A DNA stretch of 38,093 nt from an uncultured Butyricicoccus sp. (GCF_944381005.1 NZ_CALWJM010000017.1:1-38093); one strand, 5' to 3'. Shown: positions 15,657 to 24,423, numbered from the stretch's first letter. The notes: generated by a model from the sequence alone, not told the origin. Program-made: numbers and translations.

Positions 15657-15681
15657 AAGGCCGACAGCGAACTGTCGGCCT
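15657..15681 (-). terminator. Terminator of the DUF1858 gene
   Basis: Perfect 10-bp arms AGGCCGACAG / CTGTCGGCCT closing a UUCG loop on the minus strand, followed by TATTTTTTC. It lies 14 bases after the DUF1858 stop. Confidence 0.9.
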
Positions 15682-15694
15682 ATGGCCTGTCAAA

Positions 15695-15895
15695 TTACTC
15701 GCCCAAGAATTTGTTGAGCTGGGATACAAGTTCATCTGCATCGGTGCCGTGTACCATGCAAGCTTCCTCGATGCTCTCACCCTGCGAGGATGGGCAGCCC
15801 AAGCAGTGCATACCCATATCCAGAAAATACTTTGCTGTGTTGATATCGCGTGCGAGAACCTCGCCAATCGTTGTCTTTTTCGTAATTGCAGCCAT
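15695..15895 (-). CDS. DUF1858 / hybrid-cluster-protein-associated redox disulfide protein
   Basis: A 66-aa protein matching the DUF1858 domain over its whole length: KKTTIGEVLARD start, helix AKYFLDMGMH, and the redox CLGC motif (residues 31-34) in MHCLGCPSSQGESIEEACMVHG. Such proteins are often found with hybrid cluster protein and are thought to be dithiol/disulfide or metal carriers; no hcp gene lies nearby. The start at ATG 15895 has AGGAGG 7 bases upstream. It has its own consensus promoter and terminator, hence is monocistronic. Confidence 0.85.
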   Translation of the reverse strand: MAAITKKTTIGEVLARDINTAKYFLDMGMHCLGCPSSQGESIEEACMVHGTDADELVSQLNKFLGE

Positions 15896-15937
15896 GATAG
15901 ACCTCCTGCGAAATTTCAAATAAATTGATATGGCTAT

Positions 15938-15966
15938 ATTATACTGCCCCTGTGTACAAATTTCAA
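15938..15966 (-). promoter_or_regulatory. Promoter of the DUF1858 gene
   Basis: Minus strand TTGAAA (15966-15961), 17-base spacer, TATAAT (15943-15938), about 43 bases before the ATG. Confidence 0.8.
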
Positions 15967-15997
15967 TACTGTGCGCGCAAGATTTACAAAAATTAAA

Positions 15998-16026
15998 AGA
16001 GAGCGAAACCATTTGTTTCGCTCTCT
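15998..16026 (-). terminator. Terminator of the zinc-ribbon gene
   Basis: Perfect 12-bp arms AGAGAGCGAAAC / GTTTCGCTCTCT with a 5-base loop, followed on the minus strand by TTTTAATTTTTG. Confidence 0.9.
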
Positions 16027-16038
16027 GCGTTGGTTTTC

Positions 16039-16320
16039 TTATTCCCCCTGTGCCTTCATCTTGGCAAAGCACTCGCTGCAATAAACCGGGCGGTCAGATT
16101 TCGGCTCAAACGGAACCCGTGCTTCACCGCCGCAAGCTGCACAAGTAGCCGTGAAGAATTCTCTCTGTCCACGTGCCGCATTCTTGCGTGCATCACGGCA
16201 TTTCTTGCAGCGCTGGGGCTCGTTCTGGAATCCGCGTTCTGCGTAGAATTCCTGCTCACCTGCTGTGAAAACGAACTCTTCGCCGCATTCCTTACATACT
16301 AAAGTCTTGTCCTGATACAT
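16039..16320 (-). CDS. Zinc-ribbon protein, 93 aa
   Basis: The N-terminal half is a probable zinc-ribbon of the zf-trcl type (LVCKECGEEFVFTAGEQEFY... then CKKCRDARK, residues about 8-46). The C-terminal half carries a second CxxC pair (CAACGG and CSECF, about 60-85). Between them is a basic linker. It likely binds zinc and possibly nucleic acid or a protein partner; specific function is unknown. This two-ribbon arrangement is widespread in Clostridia. GAGAGG upstream of ATG 16320 supports the start. It is followed by its own terminator. Confidence 0.85.
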   Translation of the reverse strand: MYQDKTLVCKECGEEFVFTAGEQEFYAERGFQNEPQRCKKCRDARKNAARGQREFFTATCAACGGEARVPFEPKSDRPVYCSECFAKMKAQGE

Positions 16321-16457
16321 GTTTACTACCTCTCTTTGATTACCTTTGGTCCCTATACCCTTTTGCGTTGCAGAAATGCTAGGAACAAATGAATTTTATT
16401 GCGAACAAAATCGGTTTGAATGGATTTTGCTATCGCCTGAAAGATTTTGGGGTATTG

Positions 16458-17066
16458 TCACAGTCGTTCTGCTTTGCGATGAATCCGCTGCATTGCATTG
16501 GCAACAGATTTGCGTGTTTTTCCCATTCGCACAGCAATCTCGTCATATGACAAGCCATATAAATATAGCTGCAGAACCTGGGCCTCGAAATGCGAGAGAA
16601 GATCAAAGAGACGTGCTAGGGTTTCTCGGTGTTCTTCCTGTCCAATGATAAGTGTTTCCGGATTAGAAGTACATGAACTACAAGAATAGGGTTCCAAGTC
16701 TTCTACCAGAGGTTTATCAAGCGATACAGCTTGGAACAACGGTTCATGTTTACGAGCAGTCGCACTCCGCACAACCGACCGCAACCGCCGTTCTACGCAA
16801 ATACGCGCATATGACGAAAACGCGACCCCACGTTCCGGGCTAAAATGCTCGACCGCTGAAAGCAATGCCAACATACCTTCCTGAATACCGTCTTCAACGT
16901 CCATTCCCTGCAAGGTACATACATGCGCCTGTGCTCGAACCAGTCGCGTGTATTCACGCAACAAATGCTCTAGCGCTTGGCTGTCTCCCTGCTGCGCGGC
17001 TCGAATCGCATTTAATTCGTCATTTTCACTGATATTCCATTCTGTTCGCTCGGTTCTATTTGCCAT
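16458..17066 (-). CDS. Sigma-70 family RNA polymerase sigma factor (SigH-like)
   Basis: A 202-residue sigma factor. Region 2 covers about residues 18-95 (AAQQGDSQALEHLLREY, DVEDGIQEGMLALL, FSPERGVAFSSYARICVERRLRS). Region 4 lies near the C-terminus (LFDLLSHFEAQVLQLYLYGLSYDEIAVRMGKTRKSVANAMQRIHRKAE). The layout resembles SigH/Spo0H-type factors of Firmicutes, but assignment to spo0H is not certain. The start is ATG 17066 (MANRTERTEW). The frame extends to TTG 17105, but those bases are a consensus promoter, and there is no Shine-Dalgarno before ATG 17066. The mRNA is therefore probably nearly leaderless. Confidence 0.85.
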   Translation of the reverse strand: MANRTERTEWNISENDELNAIRAAQQGDSQALEHLLREYTRLVRAQAHVCTLQGMDVEDGIQEGMLALLSAVEHFSPERGVAFSSYARICVERRLRSVVRSATARKHEPLFQAVSLDKPLVEDLEPYSCSSCTSNPETLIIGQEEHRETLARLFDLLSHFEAQVLQLYLYGLSYDEIAVRMGKTRKSVANAMQRIHRKAERL

Positions 17067-17076
17067 CTTGTCTATC

Positions 17077-17105
17077 ATTATACTGAGTACAACATACTTT
17101 GTCAA
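17077..17105 (-). promoter_or_regulatory. Consensus promoter of the sigma-factor gene
   Basis: Minus strand TTGACA (17105-17100), 17-base spacer, TATAAT (17082-17077): perfect SigA-type consensus. The -10 box ends 10 bases before ATG 17066, so the expected transcription start leaves about 4 bases of leader. Confidence 0.85.
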
Positions 17106-17185
17106 GCAAATTTTGTATAAAATAGAATTTCTTTGCTTTTAAATCGAATTTTATTTTGTGCGTATTTTACAATTTTTTGACATTA

Positions 17186-19024
17186 TCACTCAACCGTAAC
17201 CGATTTCGCCAAATTACGCGGCTTATCGACATCGCAACTGCGCTCTACCGCAACATAATATGCCAAAAGTTGAAGTGGTACGATAGAAAGCGAAGCTGAA
17301 AACAGTTTTGGGCATTCCGGCAACCGAATCACATGACGGCAAGCACTCTCATCCCCTGTGAAGTCTGCACCTGCAATTAAAATCACCTCTGCACCACGCG
17401 AAGTGACTTCCCGAATGTTAGACACAGTCTTTTCATAAAGTTCGGGCTGCGTTGCCAACGCAATGACTAATGTGCCATCCTCAATTAATGAAATGGTGCC
17501 GTGTTTCAGTTCACCCGCCGCATATGCTTCTGAATGAATATAAGAAATTTCTTTGAGTTTCAGGGAAGCCTCCATTGCTGCGGCATAATCCAAACCACGC
17601 CCCAAAAAGAAAACGCTGGAACGATTGTGATACCGTGTCGCAAGATATTGCATTGTAGCTTGACAGGACAACGTATTTTCTAACATCTTGGGCAGTTGAC
17701 TCAATTGTTTACAAAAATCACTCTGCTGCTTATCGCTCATATGTCCACAAACATACGCCAAGCGTCCTGCAATCAGGTATAGTGCGGCCAATTGTGCCGA
17801 ATATGCCTTGGTTGTTGCAACCGATATTTCAGGCCCTGCCCAAGTGTACAATACGCCATCCGCTTCTCGTGCGATGGTTGAAGATACCACATTTACAATT
17901 GCAATCGTAAAAGCTCCTGCTTCTTTTGCCTTCCGCATCGCTGCCAAAGTGTCAGCCGTCTCGCCCGACTGGCTAATAACAATACATAAATCATTCTGTT
18001 CTACAATTGGGTTTTCATATCGGAACTCCGAGGCAACGCGAGCCGTACACCGCACTCTGCACAAAGTCTCAATCACACGTTGTCCAACAATGCCAGCATG
18101 AAGTGCCGACCCACATCCAATAATATGCACATGCTTTGCCTTTTTTAACCGCTCATCGGTCAACCCATTCTCCTCAAATACAATTTTATTGTTTTGAATA
18201 CGGGGTTGAATAGTCTGTGCAATCGCGCGCGGCTGCTCCATAATCTCCTTAATCATGAAATGCTCGTAGCCGCCTTTTTCTGCCGCTGACAAATCCCAAG
18301 TTACTGTGCGCACTTCTTTTTCAATCGGTTCACCAAATTCATTGAATACGCGCACACTGTCCGGCCGAATAATCGCCACTTCATTGTCATCCAAAATCAT
18401 ATATTTTCTGGTACGGCGAATAATAGCAGTGACATCTGAAGCAATCATATTTTCGCCATCACCCAAACCGATAACCAACGGATTGTCACGGCGTGCCGCA
18501 ACGATTTCATCCGGACGGTCAAGGGATACAACTCCCAACGCATAAGAACCGCGCACACGATGAATTGCACGCAAAACGGTGTGTGCAATATCGCCATCTG
18601 TTGATTCCTTATGCAAATCTGCAATCAAATGTGCCACAGTTTCTGTATCAGTTTCAGAATGGAATACATAACCGCGTGCCGTCAGATGCTCTCGCAGTTC
18701 CAGATAATTTTCAATAATACCATTGTGTACCACTGCAATCCGGCCATCTCCACCCAGATGTGGATGTGAATTGGCATCTGACGGTTCTCCATGTGTCGCC
18801 CAACGGGTATGCCCAATTCCACAAGTACAGTGTAGTCCTTTGGCTTCTTGTACTTTGTGTTCCAACGCGTCAATTCGTCCGCGCGTCTTAATCACGTGCA
18901 GTCCTTCTGGCGTTAATGCCGCAATGCCAGCCGAGTCATACCCGCGGTACTCCAGTGCATGTAAACCTTTTATCAAAATGGGCAGAGCATCCTCCCTGCC
19001 AGTAAATCCAACAATACCACACAT
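17186..19024 (-). CDS. glmS: Glutamine-fructose-6-phosphate aminotransferase
   Basis: Makes glucosamine-6-phosphate from fructose-6-phosphate and glutamine, the first committed step to UDP-GlcNAc. It is 612 aa, full length. The N-terminal glutaminase has nucleophile Cys2 (MCGIVGF) and conserved RGYDSAG and HTRWATHG. Two SIS isomerase domains follow, with GCGSALHAG and SQSGETADTLAA in the first and FFLGRGLDYAAAMEASLKLKE in the second. The C-terminus KPRNLAKSVTVE is typical. GGAGG lies 12 bases upstream of ATG 19024. The 5' leader carries a glmS ribozyme, so expression should fall when glucosamine-6-phosphate is high. No hairpin terminator was seen after the stop. Confidence 0.97.
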   Translation of the reverse strand: MCGIVGFTGREDALPILIKGLHALEYRGYDSAGIAALTPEGLHVIKTRGRIDALEHKVQEAKGLHCTCGIGHTRWATHGEPSDANSHPHLGGDGRIAVVHNGIIENYLELREHLTARGYVFHSETDTETVAHLIADLHKESTDGDIAHTVLRAIHRVRGSYALGVVSLDRPDEIVAARRDNPLVIGLGDGENMIASDVTAIIRRTRKYMILDDNEVAIIRPDSVRVFNEFGEPIEKEVRTVTWDLSAAEKGGYEHFMIKEIMEQPRAIAQTIQPRIQNNKIVFEENGLTDERLKKAKHVHIIGCGSALHAGIVGQRVIETLCRVRCTARVASEFRYENPIVEQNDLCIVISQSGETADTLAAMRKAKEAGAFTIAIVNVVSSTIAREADGVLYTWAGPEISVATTKAYSAQLAALYLIAGRLAYVCGHMSDKQQSDFCKQLSQLPKMLENTLSCQATMQYLATRYHNRSSVFFLGRGLDYAAAMEASLKLKEISYIHSEAYAAGELKHGTISLIEDGTLVIALATQPELYEKTVSNIREVTSRGAEVILIAGADFTGDESACRHVIRLPECPKLFSASLSIVPLQLLAYYVAVERSCDVDKPRNLAKSVTVE

Positions 19025-19097
19025 TTGCGTTTTCCCTCCATTGTGTTAACGCGATAAAAACCTAAAAATGGGTATAAAAATAGTGGGTTATGCAAAG

Positions 19098-19242
19098 ACG
19101 CGCTGTTTCCGGAATCACTTCCGGGGTTTCTTCGTCCTGCTAACGACCGACTCACTCGCAGCCGAAGGGCCATCCGCCGAATTTTCGATAAACCCTTACC
19201 TCGTCCACTGCGAAACAGGCTGCTTCGCAGTTCTGGCGCTTT
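19098..19242 (-). ncRNA. glmS ribozyme riboswitch
   Basis: The minus-strand leader of glmS contains the conserved catalytic core in order: AGCGCCAGAACU at the 5' end (cleavage site just before it, near 19240), GACGAGG, UUAUCGA, AUUCGGCGGAUGG (about 19168-19183) and CGGCUG, followed by accessory stems ending near 19098. Glucosamine-6-phosphate acts as cofactor for self-cleavage, which leads to decay of the glmS mRNA. About 74 bases separate the ribozyme from the glmS start. Confidence 0.95.
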
Positions 19243-19288
19243 CCTATTTACTTATTTTTTTACAGCATCACCTCCCAAAATAAACGGC

Positions 19289-19337
19289 AAAATCCGCCGC
19301 ACAGAGCAAGCCCCTCTATGCGGCGGTTTTCTTTTTT
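19289..19337. terminator. Terminator between glmM and glmS
   Basis: Arms CCGCCGCA (19294-19301) and TGCGGCGG (19319-19326), with an inner AGAG/CTCT extension, lie just past the glmM stop codon. On the minus strand the stem is followed by ATTTT. The plus-strand side has an even better T run. Confidence 0.85.
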
Positions 19338-20688
19338 AGCCGACCACTGATTCAATCACATCGGCAACGCGGCGTGCAACCGTCTGCACCTTATCTGCAT
19401 CCACGCCTTCGACCATCACACGCACCAATGCCTCTGTTCCAGAAGCACGCACTAAAATACGACCCTCGCCTAGCTCTGCATTGCCTTCTTCGATTGATTT
19501 GGCAACCTCCGGACGCTCTGCCACGGTATACTTATCACAATTGGGAACTTTTACATTGATTTGTACCTGTGGCCACGGTACGACTTCGTCCGCGATTTGC
19601 GAGCATTTCTTACCGCTTTCCTTCAAAATACGCATAAACTGAATAGCGGTCAACTGGCCATCACCAGTAGACGCATATTCCAAGAAAATGACATGCCCAG
19701 ACTGTTCGCCGCCCAAAATATAGCCGTCCTTGAGCATCATTTCCAGCACATACCGGTCGCCTACATTAGCACACTTGATTTCCATGCCATTTTTCTGTGC
19801 ATATTTGTGCAGTCCCATGTTGGACATGACCGTAGCGACAAACGCATTTCCGCGCAGTTTGCCCAGCTTCTTCATATGTGCTGCACAAACCGCCATGATG
19901 CGGTCACCGTCCAGCACTTCGCCGCGCTCATCGACAACCAAGCAACGGTCTGCATCGCCGTCAAACGCAATACCAATATCGTAATGTCCGGTGCGCATCC
20001 GCGTTTGTAAATTTTCCAGATGAGTAGAACCGCATCCGGCATTGATATTAACACCATTTGGCTCATAAAAGCGCAAATCCGCTTTGCATTCCAGCAAACG
20101 CATCAGGCGCGTAACGGTTGTCGAGGATGCACCATTTGCACAGTCTACTGCAACGCACAAACCGCTCAAATCCCCCGCAACCGTTTCCGCTAAATGGTCG
20201 GTATATTCCACAACTGGGTCAATGGACGAGCGAATCACGCAGCCTAAATGTTCATGGCTGGCCTTTGGCACGCTGTCAAACGCGTCAATAAACTCTTCGA
20301 TTCGATTTTCCAATTCATCTGACAGCTTATAACCCGAACCAGCAAAAATTTTGATGCCATTGTATTCAAAAGAATTGTGGCTGGCAGAAATAACGATGCC
20401 TGCATCGGCTTTATGCTTGATGGTCAAATACGCAATCGCTGGTGTTGGAATTACACCCAGCAATTCGACATCGGCACCAACCGAGCAGATACCCGCAACC
20501 AGCGCACTTTCCAACATGTCAGATGAAATGCGCGTATCTTTTCCGATGAGCAGTTTTGCCTTTCCTGCCGCTCTTCTCTCCTGTGTTAAAACATGCGCTG
20601 CTGCCGCACCGATTTTAAATGCCAGCATCGCATCCAATTCTACATTCGCAACTCCGCGAACACCATCAGTTCCAAAATATTTACCCAA
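19336..20688 (-). CDS. glmM: Phosphoglucosamine mutase
   Basis: Interconverts GlcN-6-P and GlcN-1-P on the path to UDP-GlcNAc. Domains and motifs of the alpha-D-phosphohexomutase family are present: N-terminal GKYFGTDGVRGVAN, active-site phosphoserine in VISASHNSFEYNGIK (S103), metal-binding DGDADRCL (about 240-247) and the C-terminal phosphate-binding RASGTEALVRVM. I place the start at TTG 20688 (MGKYFGTDG, 450 aa), which gives the family's usual N-terminus and a Shine-Dalgarno AAGGATG at suitable distance. The ATG at 20700 would overlap that site. It lies downstream of ruvB by 35 bases and upstream of glmS. Confidence 0.93.
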   Translation of the reverse strand: MGKYFGTDGVRGVANVELDAMLAFKIGAAAAHVLTQERRAAGKAKLLIGKDTRISSDMLESALVAGICSVGADVELLGVIPTPAIAYLTIKHKADAGIVISASHNSFEYNGIKIFAGSGYKLSDELENRIEEFIDAFDSVPKASHEHLGCVIRSSIDPVVEYTDHLAETVAGDLSGLCVAVDCANGASSTTVTRLMRLLECKADLRFYEPNGVNINAGCGSTHLENLQTRMRTGHYDIGIAFDGDADRCLVVDERGEVLDGDRIMAVCAAHMKKLGKLRGNAFVATVMSNMGLHKYAQKNGMEIKCANVGDRYVLEMMLKDGYILGGEQSGHVIFLEYASTGDGQLTAIQFMRILKESGKKCSQIADEVVPWPQVQINVKVPNCDKYTVAERPEVAKSIEEGNAELGEGRILVRASGTEALVRVMVEGVDADKVQTVARRVADVIESVVG

Positions 20689-20723
20689 TGTATGACACAT
20701 CCTTCCATGTTTTGAAGGGTAAT

Positions 20724-21764
20724 TTATAGCATTTGCTGTCCATCTGGCGCTTCCAGCTTTAAATGCTCATAAGCGCGCAATGTAACGCAACGGCCGCGTG
20801 GAGTTCGATTTAAGAACCCGATTTGCATAAGATAGGGTTCATATACGTCCTCCAACGTGATAGCTTCTTCTCCTATGGTCGCTGCTAAAGTCTCCAGACC
20901 GACTGGCCCTCCATTGTAATTTAAGATGATGCTGGTCAACATGCGGCGGTCAATATTATCCAGCCCCAGTGCATCAATGTCCAACGCTTTCAGCGCCAAA
21001 TCAGCCATCTCTTTTGTAATCACGCCATCGCCCTTGACCTGTGCAAAATCACGCACACGGCGCAGCAGACGATTGGCAATACGCGGCGTTCCGCGCGAGC
21101 GGCGTGCAATCTCATATGCGCCATCATAGCGGCTGTGTACGCCCAAAATCCCGGCCGAGCGGGTAACAATTTTTTCCAAATCATCTGGGCTATACAATTC
21201 CAGCCGCAGCATCACACCGAAACGGTCACGCAGCGGCGAGGTCATCTGCCCTGCACGGGTCGTTGCACCAATCAACGTAAATCGTGGCAAATCCAACCGA
21301 ATGGAACGGGCGCTTGGCCCTTTACCAATAATGATGTCAAGCGCATAATCTTCCATTGCTGGATATAAAATTTCTTCTACGCTGCGATTGAGGCGATGAA
21401 TCTCGTCAATAAAAAGAATATCATTTTCTGCAAGATTGGTCAAGATTGCGGCAAGGTCTCCGGCTTTTTCAATGGCCGGCCCGGATGTGATGCGGATATT
21501 AACGCCCATTTCCGCCGCAATAATATTGGCCAATGTCGTTTTACCCAATCCTGGCGGCCCATAAAGCAGTGTATGGTCAAGTGGCTCTCCGCGCTGTTTG
21601 GCCGCTTGGATAAAAATAGCAAGATTTTCTTTTACTTTACTCTGCCCAATATAATCATCCATTGACTTTGGGCGCAGAGAATTTTCAGTTTCATCTTCGC
21701 GGATTTGACGGCTGGAAACGATGCGTTCATCATCCATCATACCGCCTGAAAATTCAATACTCAA
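20724..21764 (-). CDS. ruvB: Holliday junction branch-migration helicase RuvB
   Basis: AAA+ motor that drives branch migration of Holliday junctions with RuvA. It is 346 aa, normal length. Walker A is GPPGLGKTT (about 69-77) and Walker B is ILFIDEIHR (about 117-125). Further landmarks are [21 protein letters not shown] and, at the C-terminal winged helix, the conserved [17 protein letters not shown]. It begins 14 bases after ruvA ends. The operon order is ruvC-ruvA-ruvB. Confidence 0.97.
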   Translation of the reverse strand: MSIEFSGGMMDDERIVSSRQIREDETENSLRPKSMDDYIGQSKVKENLAIFIQAAKQRGEPLDHTLLYGPPGLGKTTLANIIAAEMGVNIRITSGPAIEKAGDLAAILTNLAENDILFIDEIHRLNRSVEEILYPAMEDYALDIIIGKGPSARSIRLDLPRFTLIGATTRAGQMTSPLRDRFGVMLRLELYSPDDLEKIVTRSAGILGVHSRYDGAYEIARRSRGTPRIANRLLRRVRDFAQVKGDGVITKEMADLALKALDIDALGLDNIDRRMLTSIILNYNGGPVGLETLAATIGEEAITLEDVYEPYLMQIGFLNRTPRGRCVTLRAYEHLKLEAPDGQQML

Positions 21765-21778
21765 ATATGCTCACCGCC

Positions 21779-22396
21779 TTATCCCATTGCCAACCGTTTG
21801 AGACAAACACGGATAATAGATTCTGCATCGGGATATTCGCTTAAATCCAATCCTTTCATGGCTTGCAGCGCCTCGGATTGTGCATATCCCAATACCATAA
21901 GTGCAGCAATGGCCTCCTGTGTATGATTGACTTCTGCACTTCCAGTAGCAGGCAATTCCAGTGATACTGCACTTCCCTTTCCGCTTTCCAGCTGCTCCTT
22001 ACTCATCTTGTCACGCAGTTCCAAAACAATGCGCTGTGCAATCTTTTTCCCAATTCCGGGAGCTTGCGTAAGCAATTTTTCTTCGCCTGTGATGATAGAA
22101 AGTGCTAACCGACTGGGAGGCGCAACCGATAATATAGCCAAGGCCGCCTTTGGCCCAACGCCAGATACTCCAATGAGCATTTTGAAGCAGTTTAATTCTT
22201 CTGCATCGGCAAACCCATATAAGTCAAAAATATCTTCGCGCACATACAGATAGGTATATAAGCGGGCTGTTTCACCCATTTTTACTTGAGAAATTGTATT
22301 CTGCGACGTGTGGCAAGCATAACCCACCCCCGCACAGTCTATCACGCAAAGAGACTGCTCTATCAGCGCCACTTTGCCCTCAACATAATAAAACAT
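21779..22396 (-). CDS. ruvA: Holliday junction DNA helicase subunit RuvA
   Basis: Tetrameric Holliday-junction-binding protein that loads RuvB. It is 205 aa, with the N-terminal OB-fold MFYYVEGKVALIEQSLCVIDCAGVGY, helix-hairpin-helix motifs (LIGVSGVGPKAALAIL and LTQAPGIGKKIAQRIVLEL) and a C-terminal RuvB-binding domain (about 155-205, AIAALMVLGYAQSEALQAM). It sits 32 bases after ruvC and 14 before ruvB. Confidence 0.96.
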   Translation of the reverse strand: MFYYVEGKVALIEQSLCVIDCAGVGYACHTSQNTISQVKMGETARLYTYLYVREDIFDLYGFADAEELNCFKMLIGVSGVGPKAALAILSVAPPSRLALSIITGEEKLLTQAPGIGKKIAQRIVLELRDKMSKEQLESGKGSAVSLELPATGSAEVNHTQEAIAALMVLGYAQSEALQAMKGLDLSEYPDAESIIRVCLKRLAMG

Positions 22397-22428
22397 ATTT
22401 CCTGTACTCCATCGTAAACACCGATACT

Positions 22429-22920
22429 TTAAGCGTTATACATCGCCGACCGGCTGGCATGGCCATGACAAATCGCAACCGCCAAAGCATCTGCCGCATC
22501 ATCTGGCCGCGGTACTTTGGACAATCCCAGCATCACGCGCGTCATTTCCATCATCTGATGTTTATCGGCTTTTCCATATCCAACAACCGATTGTTTGACC
22601 TGTGACGGTGTATAAGATACCGGTGTCAATCCTTTTTGTGCCAGTGCCAGCAAAATAACACCGCGCGCCTGCGCTACCTGAATGCCAGTCGTAATATTCT
22701 GATTGAAAAACAGTTCTTCTACGGCGGCTGCATCTGGATGAAAGGTGTCAATTAAGGTGCACAAATCATCATACAATTCACACAATCGCAGGTGCATCGG
22801 CGCGCCAATCTGTGTCGTAATCGCTCCATATTGTATCGGTGTGAAGCGATAGTTGTCATAGCGCACAATACCATACCCAATCGTTCCATATCCCGGATCA
22901 ATTCCGAGAATGTTCATCAT
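22429..22920 (-). CDS. ruvC: Crossover junction endodeoxyribonuclease RuvC
   Basis: Resolves Holliday junctions. The RNase H-like fold has acidic catalytic residues: ILGIDPGYGTIGYG (first Asp), AAVEELFFNQN (Glu) and a C-terminal PRPDDAADALAVAICH (paired Asp). It is 163 aa. The start is ATG 22920 (MMNILGIDPG), with AAGGAGA 6 bases upstream. The longer frame to 23037 covers the promoter. It leads the ruvCAB operon. Confidence 0.95.
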   Translation of the reverse strand: MMNILGIDPGYGTIGYGIVRYDNYRFTPIQYGAITTQIGAPMHLRLCELYDDLCTLIDTFHPDAAAVEELFFNQNITTGIQVAQARGVILLALAQKGLTPVSYTPSQVKQSVVGYGKADKHQMMEMTRVMLGLSKVPRPDDAADALAVAICHGHASRSAMYNA

Positions 22921-23004
22921 TATCTGTCTCCTTATCATTTTGCAGCTATATAAAATTGTCTTGCACCTTTCAGTTGAAAACAGTTCAATTGTTGCTGCAC
23001 GGCT

Positions 23005-23013
23005 ATTATACCA
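23005..23013 (-). promoter_or_regulatory. Extended -10 promoter of ruvCAB
   Basis: Minus strand TGGTATAAT (23013-23005) is an extended -10 element. No good -35 is seen at 16-18 bases. It is about 85 bases before ruvC. Confidence 0.55.
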
Positions 23014-23080
23014 TATTGAATGCTTTGGGAAAAGCAAATTTTCACATTTCCTGCTGCACGGTCACAAAATAGTACAATCT

Positions 23081-24352
23081 TTATGAACAACTGGGGCAGC
23101 AACCACATTGGATTAGCTTTTCTGCTGCAAGCAGAATCCCGGCCTTACCTGAAGGATAGGTCAAGCCGCCCTGCATATAGCAGACATAAGGTTCTCTCAT
23201 CGGTGCATCAGCACTCAACTCAATCGAAGCTCCCTGCACAAATGCACCGGCTGCCATGATAACCGGGTCATCATATCCAGGCATCGCCCACGGCTCTGGC
23301 GTTACAAAAGAATCGACCGGTGCTCCCGACTGAATCCCTTCGCAAAAACGACGCAGTGGCTCTGGTGCACCAAACGCAATGGTTTGAATAATATCATAAC
23401 GCGGTGTTTCTGGTGCCGGGTCAACTGTAAAGCCCAAAAGCTGCATAACTTTTGCACAAAATACCGCTGTTTTAATAGCCTGTGCGGTTACATGCGGTGC
23501 CAGAAACAAGCCTTGATACAACAGTCGATTTTGCCCCATCGTGCATCCACACTCACCGCCGATACCCGGCGCGGTCATGCGGTAAGCTGCACGTTCAACC
23601 AGTTCCCGGCTGCCAACGATATATCCACCAGTCGGTGCCAAACCGCCACCCGGATTCTTAATCAGCGACCCTGCACACATATCTGCGCCAACCTGTGTCG
23701 GCTCAATGGTTTCGGTAAATTCTCCATAACAGTTGTCTACCATAATAATTGCTTTGGGATTTACCTCGCGCACCACATCACAAGCCTGCTTGATTTCCTC
23801 ACAGGACAAGGTTTGCCGTACTGCATATCCCCTAGAGCGTTGTAAAAATACCAGTTTCACATCTTGTGCACTTGCTGCCTGCGCGATATTCGAAAGGTTT
23901 AACCGCCCGTCGAGCAAATCAACCTGGCGATATCCAATCCCATATCGCTTCATACTTCCGGGGCAATCACCTGTTACGGTATTTAACAGCGTATCATATG
24001 GAGCCCCAGTGATAGACAGCATCACATCACCCGGTTCCAACGCGCCAAACAGTGCACAAGAAAGTGCGTGTGTACCGTTGACAAACCCCAACCGCACCAG
24101 CGCCGCCTCTGTCCCAAACAAATCGGCATAAATCGCTTCCAGCGTATCCCGGCCGTGGTCATCATAACCATATCCAGTCGTTCCAGCAAACATGGTATCC
24201 GATACGCGGTGTGAGCGAAATGCCGCCAAAACTTTTTGGGTATTCTCCTCTGCAATCTCATCAATTCTTGCAAAATAGGGTGTCAAATACTGCTCCGCTT
24301 GTCGTCCAAGTGACAGAACACGCTCGGACAGATTCAGAAAGTTTGATTTCAT
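23081..24352 (-). CDS. Methionine gamma-lyase family PLP protein (aluminium-resistance family)
   Basis: Fold-type I PLP enzyme of the Met_gamma_lyase/aluminium-resistance family (Bacillus YnbB-like), 423 aa. Landmarks are TTGYGYDDHGRDTLE (about 58-72), NGTHALSCALFGAL, VDNCYGEFTE and the PLP-lysine region GSLIKNPGGGLAPTGGYIVG (about 232-251). The true substrate is not established for the family. The C-terminus is unusually cysteine-rich (QCGCCPSCS, four Cys in the last eight residues). GAGGAG lies 9 bases upstream of ATG 24352. It is monocistronic or loosely follows the downstream-oriented wall operon. Confidence 0.88.
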   Translation of the reverse strand: MKSNFLNLSERVLSLGRQAEQYLTPYFARIDEIAEENTQKVLAAFRSHRVSDTMFAGTTGYGYDDHGRDTLEAIYADLFGTEAALVRLGFVNGTHALSCALFGALEPGDVMLSITGAPYDTLLNTVTGDCPGSMKRYGIGYRQVDLLDGRLNLSNIAQAASAQDVKLVFLQRSRGYAVRQTLSCEEIKQACDVVREVNPKAIIMVDNCYGEFTETIEPTQVGADMCAGSLIKNPGGGLAPTGGYIVGSRELVERAAYRMTAPGIGGECGCTMGQNRLLYQGLFLAPHVTAQAIKTAVFCAKVMQLLGFTVDPAPETPRYDIIQTIAFGAPEPLRRFCEGIQSGAPVDSFVTPEPWAMPGYDDPVIMAAGAFVQGASIELSADAPMREPYVCYMQGGLTYPSGKAGILLAAEKLIQCGCCPSCS

Positions 24353-24423
24353 TTATAAAATCTCCTCATAAAAAATACTCTATGCGTTTCCTTGTTCAAA
24401 TGTGACCGATATTACAAACCTAT

